A DNA stretch of 64,000 bases from Streptomyces flavofungini. GTDB taxonomy: Bacteria > Actinomycetota > Actinomycetes > Streptomycetales > Streptomycetaceae. The DNA lies in the NCBI RefSeq assembly GCF_014650815.1, contig NZ_BMVR01000007.1, positions 62,001 through 126,000 of the forward strand, in the 5' to 3' direction. The notes under the pieces were generated by a model. That model saw nothing but the letters and a program-made list of their open reading frames with translations. It searched no databases and had not been told where the DNA came from. Both the position numbers and the translations under genes were made by a program. How positions within the stretch are numbered: position 1 is the first letter of the stretch; each line of letters starts with the position of its first letter. Positions 15,539-24,379 of this stretch are shown here, in pieces.

Positions 15539-17038
15539 ATGGTCCGTGAACTGACCCACTTCATCGGCGGCAAGCACACCCCGGGAACCTCGGGCGCGCA
15601 CGCCGACGTGTACGACCCGAACACCGGCGAGATACAGGCCCGCGTCCCCCTCGCGAACCGGGCCGAGACCGAGGCGGCCATCGCGGACGCGGCCGAGGCG
15701 CAGCGCGAGTGGGGCGAGTGGAACCCGCAGCGCCGCGCCCGCGTCCTGCTGCGCTTCCTGCGGATCGTCGAGGGCGAACGCGAATCGCTGGCACGGCTGC
15801 TGTCGGCCGAACACGGCAAGACCGTCGCCGACGCGCACGGCGACCTCCAGCGCGGCCTGGAGGTCGTGGAGTTCGCCGCGGGCATCCCGCACCTGCTCAA
15901 GGGCGAGTTCACCGACAACGCCGGGACCGGCATCGACGTGCACTCGCTGCGCCGCCCCATCGGCGTCACCGCGGGCATCACGCCCTTCAACTTCCCCGCG
16001 ATGATCCCTCTGTGGAAGGCCGCGCCCGCCATCGCCTGCGGCAACTCCTTCATCCTCAAGCCGTCCGAACGCGACCCGTCCGTGCCGCTGCGCCTCGCCG
16101 AACTCTTCCTGGAGGCCGGCCTGCCGCCCGGCGTCCTGAACGTCGTCAACGGCGGCAAGGAAACCGTCGACACGCTCCTGGAGGACCCCCGCGTCCAGGC
16201 GCTCGGCTTCGTCGGCTCCACACCGATCGCCGCGCACATCTACGCCACCGCCGCCGCCCACGGCAAGCGCGCCCAGTGCTTCGGCGGCGCCAAGAACCAC
16301 ATGATCGTCATGCCGGACGCGGACCTCGACCAGGCCGTGGACGCGCTGATCGGCGCCGGCTACGGCTCGGCGGGCGAACGCTGCATGGCGATCTCCGTGG
16401 CCGTGCCGGTCGGCGAGGCCACCGCCGACGCCCTGGTGGCCCGCCTCAAGGACCGCATCGGGGCGCTGCGCATCGGCCGCTCCGACGACCCCGAGGCCGA
16501 CTTCGGCCCGCTCGTCAGCCGCGACGCGCTCGACCGCGTCCGTTCCTACGTCGACCTCGGCGTCGAGGAGGGCGCCGAACTCGTCGTCGACGGCCGGGAC
16601 TTCACCCTGCCCGGCCACGAGGGCGGCTTCTTCGCGGGCGCCTCGCTCTTCGACCGCGTCACCCCGGACATGCGGATCTACCAGGAGGAGATCTTCGGCC
16701 CGGTCCTCTCCGTCGTCCGCGCCGCCGACTACGAGGAGGCCCTGCGGCTGCCCTCCGAGCACCCGTACGGCAACGGCGTCGCGCTCTTCACGCGCGACGG
16801 CGACACCGCCCGCGACTTCACCCGGCGCGTCGACACCGGCATGGTCGGCGTCAACGTCCCCATCCCGGTCCCCGTCGCGTACCACACCTTCGGCGGCTGG
16901 AAGCGCTCCGGCTTCGGCGACCTCAACCAGCACGGCCCGGACGCCATCCGCTTCTACACCCGCACCAAGACCGTCACCTCGCGCTGGCCCTCCGGGGCCA
17001 AGGAAGGCGCGAGCTTCACCATCCCGACGATGCGGTGA
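15539..17038 (+). CDS. mmsA: CoA-acylating methylmalonate-semialdehyde dehydrogenase
   Basis: 499 residues. Aldehyde dehydrogenase fold with TPFNFPAMIP (148-157), KPSERDP, GFVGSTP and the catalytic Cys282 in SAGERCMAIS, the form typical of MmsA/IolA enzymes. It converts methylmalonate semialdehyde to propionyl-CoA with NAD+ and CoA, the last step of valine breakdown. It is the first gene of a five-gene operon preceded by a B12 riboswitch; propionyl-CoA formed here feeds the B12-dependent methylmalonyl-CoA mutase route. The next gene begins 5 nt after its stop. Confidence 0.95.
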   Translation: MVRELTHFIGGKHTPGTSGAHADVYDPNTGEIQARVPLANRAETEAAIADAAEAQREWGEWNPQRRARVLLRFLRIVEGERESLARLLSAEHGKTVADAHGDLQRGLEVVEFAAGIPHLLKGEFTDNAGTGIDVHSLRRPIGVTAGITPFNFPAMIPLWKAAPAIACGNSFILKPSERDPSVPLRLAELFLEAGLPPGVLNVVNGGKETVDTLLEDPRVQALGFVGSTPIAAHIYATAAAHGKRAQCFGGAKNHMIVMPDADLDQAVDALIGAGYGSAGERCMAISVAVPVGEATADALVARLKDRIGALRIGRSDDPEADFGPLVSRDALDRVRSYVDLGVEEGAELVVDGRDFTLPGHEGGFFAGASLFDRVTPDMRIYQEEIFGPVLSVVRAADYEEALRLPSEHPYGNGVALFTRDGDTARDFTRRVDTGMVGVNVPIPVPVAYHTFGGWKRSGFGDLNQHGPDAIRFYTRTKTVTSRWPSGAKEGASFTIPTMR

Positions 17039-17043
17039 CCGCC

Positions 17044-18192
17044 ATGACCAGCGCACTGCTCACCGACGACCAGCTCGCCATCGTCGAGACCACCCTCGAC
17101 TTCGCCCAGGAGCACCTCGCCCCGCACGCCCTCGCCTGGGACCAGGAGAAGCACTTCCCCCTGGCGGTGCTGCGCAAGGCCGCGGACCTCGGACTCGGCG
17201 GGATGTACGTCGCCGAGGACGCGGGCGGCTCCGGGCTCACCCGCGCCGACGGCGTCCTCGTCTTCGAGGCCCTCGCCTCCGGCTGCCCGTCCATCGCGGG
17301 CTATCTGTCCATCCACAACATGGTCGCCTGGATGATCGACCGGTACGGCGACGAAGCCCAACGCGCCCGCTGGCTCGGCCCGTTGACGTCCATGGACTGG
17401 CTCGGCAGCTACTGCCTCACCGAGCCCGGCGCGGGCTCCGACGCGGCCGCGCTCAGCACCCGCGCCGAGCGCGACGGCGGCGATTACGTCCTCACCGGCG
17501 TCAAGCAGTTCATCTCCGGTGCGGGCGCCGCGCACGTGTACATCGTGATGGCCCGCACCGGCGACAGCGGTCCCGGCGGGGTCTCCGCGTTCGTCGTCGA
17601 GCGCGACGACCCCGGCCTGTCCTTCGGCCCGAACGAACAGAAGATGGGCTGGAACGCCCAGCCCACCCGGCAGGTGATCCTCGACGGGGTGCGGGTGCCC
17701 GCCGACCGGCTGCTCGGCGGTGAGGGCAACGGCTTCCGCATCGCCATGAACGGCCTCAACGGCGGCCGCCTCGGCATCGCCGCCTGCTCCCTCGGCGGCG
17801 CCCGCAGCGCGCTCGACCGCAGCCTCACCCACCTCGCCGACCGCGAGGCGTTCGGGGCCCGGCTCCTGGAAGCGCAGGCACTCCAGTTCAGGCTCGCCGA
17901 CATGGCCACCGAGCTGGCCGCGGCCCGCGCCCTGGTCCGCGAGGCCGCCCAGGCCCTCGACGCGGGCGACCCGCAGTCGCCTCAACTGTGCGCCATGGCC
18001 AAGCGGTTCGCCACCGACACCGGCCACTCGGTCGCCGACCGCGCGCTGCAACTGCACGGCGGCTACGGCTACTTGACCGAGTACGGCATCGAGAAGCTCG
18101 TCCGCGACCTGCGCGTGCACCGCATCCTGGAAGGAACCAACGAGATCATGCGCCTGATCGTCGCCCGCGGCCTGACGGGGGCGCTGCGATGA
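17044..18192 (+). CDS. Acyl-CoA dehydrogenase (isobutyryl-CoA type)
   Basis: 382 residues. FAD acyl-CoA dehydrogenase with CLTEPGAGSDAAAL and FISGAG in the middle domain, and the catalytic Glu363 in ILEGTNEIMRL. The operon position between mmsA and 3-hydroxyisobutyryl-CoA hydrolase indicates isobutyryl-CoA to methacrylyl-CoA oxidation; short branched acyl-CoA breadth is possible. Its ATG follows the mmsA stop by 5 nt and its TGA overlaps the next ATG. Confidence 0.92.
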   Translation: MTSALLTDDQLAIVETTLDFAQEHLAPHALAWDQEKHFPLAVLRKAADLGLGGMYVAEDAGGSGLTRADGVLVFEALASGCPSIAGYLSIHNMVAWMIDRYGDEAQRARWLGPLTSMDWLGSYCLTEPGAGSDAAALSTRAERDGGDYVLTGVKQFISGAGAAHVYIVMARTGDSGPGGVSAFVVERDDPGLSFGPNEQKMGWNAQPTRQVILDGVRVPADRLLGGEGNGFRIAMNGLNGGRLGIAACSLGGARSALDRSLTHLADREAFGARLLEAQALQFRLADMATELAAARALVREAAQALDAGDPQSPQLCAMAKRFATDTGHSVADRALQLHGGYGYLTEYGIEKLVRDLRVHRILEGTNEIMRLIVARGLTGALR

Positions 18193-19316
18193 CGCCCGCC
18201 GACGGATCCACGGGACAGCCCGCCACCACGCCGCCCGCCGCCCCGGTGCCCGCCGACGCCTCCGTGCTGCTGCGCACCGAGGGCCGCGCCGCGTACATCG
18301 TCCTCAACCGGCCCCGGGCCCTGAACGCCCTCACCCACCCCATGGTCCGCCGCATCGACCAGGCCCTCGCCGCCTGGGCGAAGGACCCGGCCGTCGAGAC
18401 CGTCGTGCTCACCGGCGCGGGGGAGCGCGGGCTCTGCGCGGGCGGCGACATCCGTGCCATCTACGACGACGCCCGCACCGGCGGCACCGCCTCCGCGGAC
18501 TTCTGGCGCGACGAGTACCGCCTCAACGCCCGCATCGCGCGCTACCCGAAGCCCTACGTCGCCGTCATGGACGGCATCGTCATGGGCGGCGGCGTCGGCG
18601 TCTCCGCGCACGGCAGCGTCCGCGTCGTCACCGAGCGCTCCCGCATCGCCATGCCCGAGACCGGCATCGGCTTCGTGCCCGACGTCGGCGGCACCTACCT
18701 GCTCGGCCTCGCCCCCGGCGAGCTCGGCACCCATCTCGCCCTCACCGGACAGCAGTTGGGCGCCCGCGACGCACTCCTGTGCGGGCTCGCCGACCACTTC
18801 GTGCCTTCCGATTCCCTGCCGCGCCTCGTCGCGGACCTCGCGTCCGATCCGGTACGCGAGGTCCTCGCCCGGTACGTCGCCGAAGCGCCGCCCGGCGTGC
18901 TCGGCGACCAGCGCGAGTGGATCGACGCCTGCTACCCGGCGGGCAGCGTCGAGGAGATCGTCGACCGCCTGGCGGGCCACGGCGCACAGGCCGCCAAGGA
19001 GGCCGCCGAAACCCTGCACACCAAGTCGCCGACCGCCCTGAAGGTCACGCTCTCGGCGCTGCGCAGGGCCCGGCAGCTCGGCCCCCTTGAGCGGGTGCTG
19101 GAGCAGGAGTACCGGGTGTCGTGCGCGGCCCTCGGCTCCGCCGACCTGGTGGAGGGCATCCGCGCCCAGGTCGTCGACAAGGACCGCGACCCGCACTGGT
19201 CCCCGGCCCGGCTCGCCGACGTCACCGGCGACGACGTGGCCCGCTACTTCGCCCCCCTCGGCGCGCGTGAACTCGCCCTCGCCGCCGACCGCTCCCCGCA
19301 GGAGGTGCCCTGGTGA
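18189..19316 (+). CDS. 3-hydroxyisobutyryl-CoA hydrolase
   Basis: 375 residues, longer than a plain hydratase. Crotonase fold with GLCAGGDIRAI, MGGGVGVSAHGS, AMPETGIGFVPDVGG and the C-terminal LGSADLVEGIRAQVVDKD...PHW that marks HIBCH proteins. It releases 3-hydroxyisobutyrate from its CoA ester in valine degradation. ATG 18189 overlaps the preceding stop (ATGA) and its own TGA overlaps the mmsB GTG. The first 25 residues are a Pro/Ala-rich extension. Confidence 0.92.
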   Translation: MTPADGSTGQPATTPPAAPVPADASVLLRTEGRAAYIVLNRPRALNALTHPMVRRIDQALAAWAKDPAVETVVLTGAGERGLCAGGDIRAIYDDARTGGTASADFWRDEYRLNARIARYPKPYVAVMDGIVMGGGVGVSAHGSVRVVTERSRIAMPETGIGFVPDVGGTYLLGLAPGELGTHLALTGQQLGARDALLCGLADHFVPSDSLPRLVADLASDPVREVLARYVAEAPPGVLGDQREWIDACYPAGSVEEIVDRLAGHGAQAAKEAAETLHTKSPTALKVTLSALRRARQLGPLERVLEQEYRVSCAALGSADLVEGIRAQVVDKDRDPHWSPARLADVTGDDVARYFAPLGARELALAADRSPQEVPW

Positions 19317-20278
19317 GCCCCGTCATCGCCTTCGTCGGCCTCGGTCACATGGGCGCCCCGATGGCCGCCAACCTGGTCAAGGCCGGATACCGGGTCGTCG
19401 GCCACGACTTGGTCCCCGACGCCGTGGACGCCGCCGTCGCCGCCGGGGTCGAGGCCGCCCCCTCGGCCGTGGCGGCCGCCGCCGACGCGGACATCGTGCT
19501 CACCATGCTGCCCGCGGGCCGCCACGTCCGCGCCCTCTACCAGGACGCGGGCCTGCTCGCGGCGGCCCGCCCCGGCACCCTCTTCGTCGACTGCTCCACG
19601 ATCGACGTCGCCGACGCGCGAGCCGCCCACCAGGCGGCCGTGGCCGCCGGGCACCTCGCCGTGGACGCCCCCGTCTCCGGCGGCGTCATGGGCGCCGAGG
19701 CGGGCACCCTCACGTTCATGGTCGGCGGCGACGAGGCCGCGTTCGCACGGGCCGAGCCGCTGCTCGCCGCGATGGGCAAGAAGGCCGTGCACTGCGGCGC
19801 GGCGGGCGCCGGGCAGGCCGCGAAGATCTGCAACAACATGATCCTCGGCGTGTCGATGATCGCCGTCAGCGAGGCCTTCGTCCTCGGCGAGAGCCTCGGC
19901 CTGTCCCACCAGGCGCTGTACGACGTGGCATCCACGGCCTCCGGACAGTGCTGGGCACTGAGCGTCAACTGCCCCGTGCCGGGCCCGGTCCCGGGCTCGC
20001 CCGCCAACCGCGATTACCGCCCGGGCTTCGCCGCGCCCCTGATGGCCAAGGACCTCGGCCTCGCCGCGAACGCCGTGCGCGCGGGCGGCGTCGACGCCGA
20101 ACTCGGGCTGCGCGCCGCCGCGTTGTACGCCGCCTTCGCCGAGGGCGCCGGAGCGGGCGAGGACTTCTCCGGGATCGTCCGCGCCATCCGAGAACGCTCC
20201 GGGCAGCAGCCCGCCGACCACCACCAGGCTGCCGACGACCAGCAGCCCCTCGACGACCAGAAGGACCAGCCGTCATGA
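19313..20278 (+). CDS. mmsB: 3-hydroxyisobutyrate dehydrogenase
   Basis: 321 residues. N-terminal Rossmann motif FVGLGHMG (7-14), substrate motif DAPVSGGVMGAEAGTL, and the catalytic Lys in GAGQAAKICNN. It oxidises 3-hydroxyisobutyrate to methylmalonate semialdehyde, the MmsA substrate. GTG 19313 overlaps the upstream TGA with GGAGG seven bases before it. A Gln/Asp-rich tail of about 25 residues (QQPADHHQAADDQQ...) is unusual for the family and is probably disordered. Confidence 0.94.
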   Translation: MSPVIAFVGLGHMGAPMAANLVKAGYRVVGHDLVPDAVDAAVAAGVEAAPSAVAAAADADIVLTMLPAGRHVRALYQDAGLLAAARPGTLFVDCSTIDVADARAAHQAAVAAGHLAVDAPVSGGVMGAEAGTLTFMVGGDEAAFARAEPLLAAMGKKAVHCGAAGAGQAAKICNNMILGVSMIAVSEAFVLGESLGLSHQALYDVASTASGQCWALSVNCPVPGPVPGSPANRDYRPGFAAPLMAKDLGLAANAVRAGGVDAELGLRAAALYAAFAEGAGAGEDFSGIVRAIRERSGQQPADHHQAADDQQPLDDQKDQPS

Positions 20279-21108
20279 GCACCCCAAGCAGCACCCCCAC
20301 GGACCCCGGCAGCACGCCCGTGGACCCCGTCACCGCCGCGTACGAGACGATCCTCGTGGAGCGCAAGGGCCGGGTGGCTGTCCTCACCCTCAACCGCCCC
20401 AAGGCCCTGAACGCCCTGAACCTCCAGGTGATGCGGGAGGTCGTCGCCGCCGCCGAAGCCCTCGACCGGGACCCGGAGGTCGGCTGCATCGTCCTCACCG
20501 GCTCCGCGAAGGCGTTCGCCGCGGGCGCCGACATCAAGGAGATGAGCCCGCAGAACTACCTGGACATGTACCTCAGCGACTGGTTCACGGCCTGGGACCG
20601 GCTCGGCCAGGTGCGCACGCCGACGCTCGCCGCCGTCTCCGGCTACGCCCTCGGCGGCGGCTGCGAGCTGGCCATGCTCTGCGACATCCTGCTCGCCGCC
20701 GACACGGCCGTCTTCGGCCAGCCGGAGATCAAGCTGGGCGTCATCCCCGGCATCGGCGGCTCGCAGCGCCTGACCCGCGCCGTCGGCAAGGCCAAGGCCA
20801 TGGAGCTGTGTCTGACCGGCCGCACGATGGACGCCGAGGAGGCCGAGCGCGCCGGACTGGTCTCCCGGGTCGTCCCCGCCACCGAACTCCTCGGCGAGGC
20901 GCTGGCCGTCGCCGAGACGGTCGCGGGCATGTCCCTGCCGGTCGCCATGATGGCCAAGGAGTCGGTCAACCGCTCCTTCGAGACGACCCTCACCGAAGGC
21001 GTCCGCTTCGAACGGCGGCTGTTCCACGCGGTGTTCGCGACGGCGGACCAGAAGGAGGGAATGACCGCCTTCACGGAGAAGCGCAAGCCGGAGTTCACCC
21101 ACCGGTAG
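20275..21108 (+). CDS. Enoyl-CoA hydratase
   Basis: 277 residues. Crotonase fold with the two catalytic Glu in GGGCELAMLCD and GQPEIKLGVIPG, plus FAAGADIKEM. In this operon it would hydrate methacrylyl-CoA to 3-hydroxyisobutyryl-CoA, completing the set between isobutyryl-CoA and propionyl-CoA. ATG 20275 overlaps the mmsB stop (ATGA). The first about 25 residues are Ser/Pro/Thr-rich. Confidence 0.93.
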   Translation: MSTPSSTPTDPGSTPVDPVTAAYETILVERKGRVAVLTLNRPKALNALNLQVMREVVAAAEALDRDPEVGCIVLTGSAKAFAAGADIKEMSPQNYLDMYLSDWFTAWDRLGQVRTPTLAAVSGYALGGGCELAMLCDILLAADTAVFGQPEIKLGVIPGIGGSQRLTRAVGKAKAMELCLTGRTMDAEEAERAGLVSRVVPATELLGEALAVAETVAGMSLPVAMMAKESVNRSFETTLTEGVRFERRLFHAVFATADQKEGMTAFTEKRKPEFTHR

Positions 21109-21121
21109 AGCGGGGACGGAA

Positions 21122-21146
21122 CGGCGCCGCCCACCCGGCGGCGCCG
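21122..21146. terminator. Bidirectional hairpin after valine operon
   Basis: CGGCGCCGCC (21122-21131) and GGCGGCGCCG (21137-21146) are perfect 10-bp arms around CACCC, between the convergent ends of the enoyl-CoA hydratase and kinase genes. Confidence 0.65.
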
Positions 21147-21166
21147 CGTCCGAGGCCCGCCGCCGC

Positions 21167-24109
21167 TCAGCGCACGTACGCGTTGAGCGGTGACACGCCG
21201 TCGAGATCGACCTGCAGCCCGTGCAGCGCCTTGGAGTACAGGTACGTGCGCATCGGCACGTACACGGGCACCGCCGCGGCCTCCTCCATCACCCGGCGGT
21301 CGACCTTCGACCACAGCTCGCCCGCGGCGGTCAGCGACCCCGCCGAACCGGCCGCGTCGATCGCCTCGTCGACATCGGAGCTCTTCAGACGCGAGTAGTT
21401 CGTCGAGGTGGGGTAGGTGAACTCGCCGTCGAAGTACTCCGGCAGGGTCGCGGAACCGACGGGCAGACCGGCGCCGATGGGCAGGCGGAAGAGGTCGTAC
21501 TTTCCGGTACCCGCCTTCCGGTAGTAGTCGGTGGTGTCGTCCTTCCGCAGCGTGACCTCGAAACCGGCCCGGTCGAGCGCGGTCTTGATCACCTGGGCCC
21601 GTTCGGCGTCCGTACCGTCGGCGTGGCCGAGGGTGAGTTTGAAGCCGGTCTCGTCCGCCTCGTTCAGGAGCGCGCGCGCCCGGGCCGGGTCGCCGCGCTC
21701 CCCGGCCCGGTACAGGTCGAAGGAGCGGGCGCCGCGGACGCCCGGCGGCAGCAGATTGTGGTGGACGGTGCCGTCCTCACCACTCGCCGCGAGGACGTCC
21801 CCGGCGGGCAGCGCCGTGGCGATGGCCTTGCGGACCTTCAGGTTCTGCACCCGGCGCGTGTTGATCTGGTACGCGTGGATGAACGCGGACGGCGCGGACA
21901 GACGTCCCGTGCCGCCGGGGTTCTTGCCCAGGCCGTCCTTGCCGAGGGAACCGGTGAACGACATGATCGCCGCACCCGAACCGGCGCCCACCGTACGGGA
22001 CTTGATGTCCTCCACGGAGAGCCCGCCCTCGATGCGGTACGTGTCCGGGTAGGCGGTCCGCAACGGGTCCGAGTCCGCCTTCCACTCGGCGTTGCGCGTC
22101 AGTTCGACGTTCTTCGCACCGGTGAACGTGCCCACCTGGTACGGGCCGGTGGACGGCACCGTCGGCGAGCCCGTCGAGGTGTCCTTCACCCGGTCGGGCA
22201 CCGGCGCGCCGCTGGGGCCCGCGAGCGCGACGTTGAAGTCCGGGCGGGCGCTTTCCAGATGGAAGACGATCGTGCGCGGGTCGGGTGTCTCGATGGTGCC
22301 CGGCGGCAGGGTGCGGTCGCTGCCGACGCCCGCCGTCTCCTTGACACCGAGGAGCCAGCTGCGCAGTGTTCTGTCGCCGATGGAGAACGACGGGTCGAGG
22401 GTGCGCTCGACGGCGTTCACGAAGTCCTTGGCCTCGACGGGCGTCCCGTCGTTGTACGTGAGCCCCGGCTTGAGCGTGAACGTCCAGGTCCGGCCGCCCG
22501 ACGAGACCCGGCCCGCGTCGGTGGCCAGGTCGCCGACCAGCTTGACCCTGCCGTCGGGCAGCGTCTTGAGGCCCGTCAGGCTGCGGTGGACCAGGCGGGA
22601 GACGATCCGGTCGGTGCTCGACCACATCTTGCCGGGGTCGACGGTGGTGAGGTCGGAGGGCTCCAGGACGGTGACCTTGCCGCCCTTGACGGCCCCGGCG
22701 ACGGCCGGTGCCGGGCCCTCGGAGTCGTCCGCCGTGCCCATGACCAGCGTCTCGGTCTTGGCCCGCGCGGCCACCCCGCTGCCCTGCGGGCCGGGCTTGG
22801 GCCGCTCCGACGTGCCGCCGGTCGACCCCTTCCCGGAGTCGTCCTTGTCACCGCCGTCGAACGGGTTCGCGACGGTGAGGGTGGCGACGAGCGCGGCGAC
22901 GGCGACGGCCGCCCCGCCCGGGACCCACCAGTTGCGCCACCAGGGCCGACCCGCGGACGGCGGGCCCTGGACCTGCGGGGCGGGCCACAGCGGGGGCGCG
23001 GTGGTCGGGCGGGGCGGCGGGAGGGGGTAGGAGGTGGGGACCTGCTGGGGGACCGAGTCCACGGGATACGCGGCCGGAGGTGTGGGGGCCGGGGCGGCGG
23101 GCGCGGGTCCGAAGACGGCCTGAGCGACGGGGGCCGATGCAGGGTGCGCCGGAAGGGCGGGGGCCTGAGCGGCGGGCGTCGGCGTGGCGGGGGCCTGAGC
23201 GGCGGGTGTCGGCGTGGCGGGGGCCTGAGGTGCGGGCGTCGGCGCCGCCGTGTCGTCGGGTGCCTCCTTCGCCCGCGCCTCAAGCTCCGCCCGTGCCTGC
23301 GCGGCGTCCGGCCGGTCGGCGGGCGCCTTCGCCAGCATCCGGCCGACCAGGTCGTCCCACCCGGGCGTGAGCTCCGGGCGCCGCAGCGACGGCCGTTCCG
23401 GGGTCTCGTACACGTGGCAGTGCATCAGCGCGGCCGCTGACGGCGCGTCGAACGGCGGGGTGCCGGTGAGCATTTCGTGGACCATGCAGCCCAGCGAGTA
23501 CACATCCGTGCGCCCGTCGGTCTCGCCGCGCGCGAACCGCTCCGGGGCCATGTAGTGCAGCGTGCCGATGGGGGAGTCGGAGGTGCGGGTGAGATAGCCG
23601 CCACCGGCGCTCGTGGCCGCGTCCAGGAACTTGGCGATGCCGAAGTCCAGGACCTTCACGGTGCCCTCGTCGGTGACCATCACATTGGCGGGCTTGATGT
23701 CCCGGTGCACGATGCCCGCCCGGTGTGCCACGGCGAGCGCCCGGCACACCTGCGCCGCGATGTCCGCGACCCGCTGCGGCGAAAGCCCCTTGCCCTCCCT
23801 GAGCAGCTCGGTCACCGTACGGCCGCTCACCAACGGCATCACCAGGTACGGGATGTCGCCCTCCGAGCCGTGATCGAAGACCGGCACGATGTACGAGCTG
23901 TCGAGCGCCGCCGCGGCCCGCGCCTCACGCACGAACAGCGCCAGCATCCGCTCCCGGTCCGGCGCCGACGTGTCGGTCGGAAGGCCGAGCAGTTTGACGG
24001 CCACTTCCCGGTCGAGCCGGGCGTCCCGGGCGCGCCAGACCGCCCCCATGCCGCCCGCGCCTATGCGCTCCGTGAGCGTGTACCGCCCGTCCAGGACTGC
24101 GCCACGCAT
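21167..24109 (-). CDS. Ser/Thr protein kinase fused to extracellular peptide-binding (SBP_bac_5) domain
   Basis: 980 residues from ATG 24109 (GGAG upstream); GTG 24130 gives seven more. Numbering from the GTG: kinase domain 17-275 with glycine loop GAGGMG, Lys46, HRD at 142-144 and DFG at 162-164, all active. Residues about 290-395 are a Pro/Ala linker with repeated ATPTPAAQAPA. A membrane span (GGAAVAVAALVATLTVA) lies near 405-425. The remainder, about 470-985, is a family 5 solute-binding domain of the oligopeptide type (YNDGTPVEAKDF, FHLESARPDFN, LLPPGVRG). This makes a transmembrane kinase with an external ligand-binding module in place of PASTA repeats. Substrates and ligand are unknown. 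Confidence 0.93.
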   Translation of the reverse strand: MRGAVLDGRYTLTERIGAGGMGAVWRARDARLDREVAVKLLGLPTDTSAPDRERMLALFVREARAAAALDSSYIVPVFDHGSEGDIPYLVMPLVSGRTVTELLREGKGLSPQRVADIAAQVCRALAVAHRAGIVHRDIKPANVMVTDEGTVKVLDFGIAKFLDAATSAGGGYLTRTSDSPIGTLHYMAPERFARGETDGRTDVYSLGCMVHEMLTGTPPFDAPSAAALMHCHVYETPERPSLRRPELTPGWDDLVGRMLAKAPADRPDAAQARAELEARAKEAPDDTAAPTPAPQAPATPTPAAQAPATPTPAAQAPALPAHPASAPVAQAVFGPAPAAPAPTPPAAYPVDSVPQQVPTSYPLPPPRPTTAPPLWPAPQVQGPPSAGRPWWRNWWVPGGAAVAVAALVATLTVANPFDGGDKDDSGKGSTGGTSERPKPGPQGSGVAARAKTETLVMGTADDSEGPAPAVAGAVKGGKVTVLEPSDLTTVDPGKMWSSTDRIVSRLVHRSLTGLKTLPDGRVKLVGDLATDAGRVSSGGRTWTFTLKPGLTYNDGTPVEAKDFVNAVERTLDPSFSIGDRTLRSWLLGVKETAGVGSDRTLPPGTIETPDPRTIVFHLESARPDFNVALAGPSGAPVPDRVKDTSTGSPTVPSTGPYQVGTFTGAKNVELTRNAEWKADSDPLRTAYPDTYRIEGGLSVEDIKSRTVGAGSGAAIMSFTGSLGKDGLGKNPGGTGRLSAPSAFIHAYQINTRRVQNLKVRKAIATALPAGDVLAASGEDGTVHHNLLPPGVRGARSFDLYRAGERGDPARARALLNEADETGFKLTLGHADGTDAERAQVIKTALDRAGFEVTLRKDDTTDYYRKAGTGKYDLFRLPIGAGLPVGSATLPEYFDGEFTYPTSTNYSRLKSSDVDEAIDAAGSAGSLTAAGELWSKVDRRVMEEAAAVPVYVPMRTYLYSKALHGLQVDLDGVSPLNAYVR

Positions 24110-24316
24110 CCCCTGCTCCACCCCACCCACCCCGTAGAAACACGCCCGCTGCGGGCGGCAAGGTCAATTTACCCGGGCCGTGGAGAAGTTGGAGAGGTCT
24201 TGTGCCGTCGGCGCCGTAGGTGCCGCTGTCCTGCGGCCGTTGGCGCGGCGGATCGGCTGCGCGTGGCGTGTTTTCCACACTCCGCGTTCAGGACTTGATA
24301 CGTCATGCGCAAGTTA

Positions 24317-24355
24317 TTGACGTGACTCGTTCATGAAATTTATGGTCCGTGGACC
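24317..24355 (+). promoter_or_regulatory. GH65 gene promoter and palindrome
   Basis: TTGACG (24317-24322), 18 bp, TATGGT (24341-24346). GGTCC-GT-GGACC (24344-24355) is a perfect short palindrome placed over the expected transcription start, a good operator position. GGAG at 24371-24374 serves ATG 24380. Confidence 0.5.
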
Positions 24356-24379
24356 CTCACATCACCACGACGGAGAACA

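Noticed and set aside
24344..24355. DasR site before the GH65 gene
   Set aside because: GGTCC-GT-GGACC has the wrong spacing for a dre; kept only as an unassigned palindrome.
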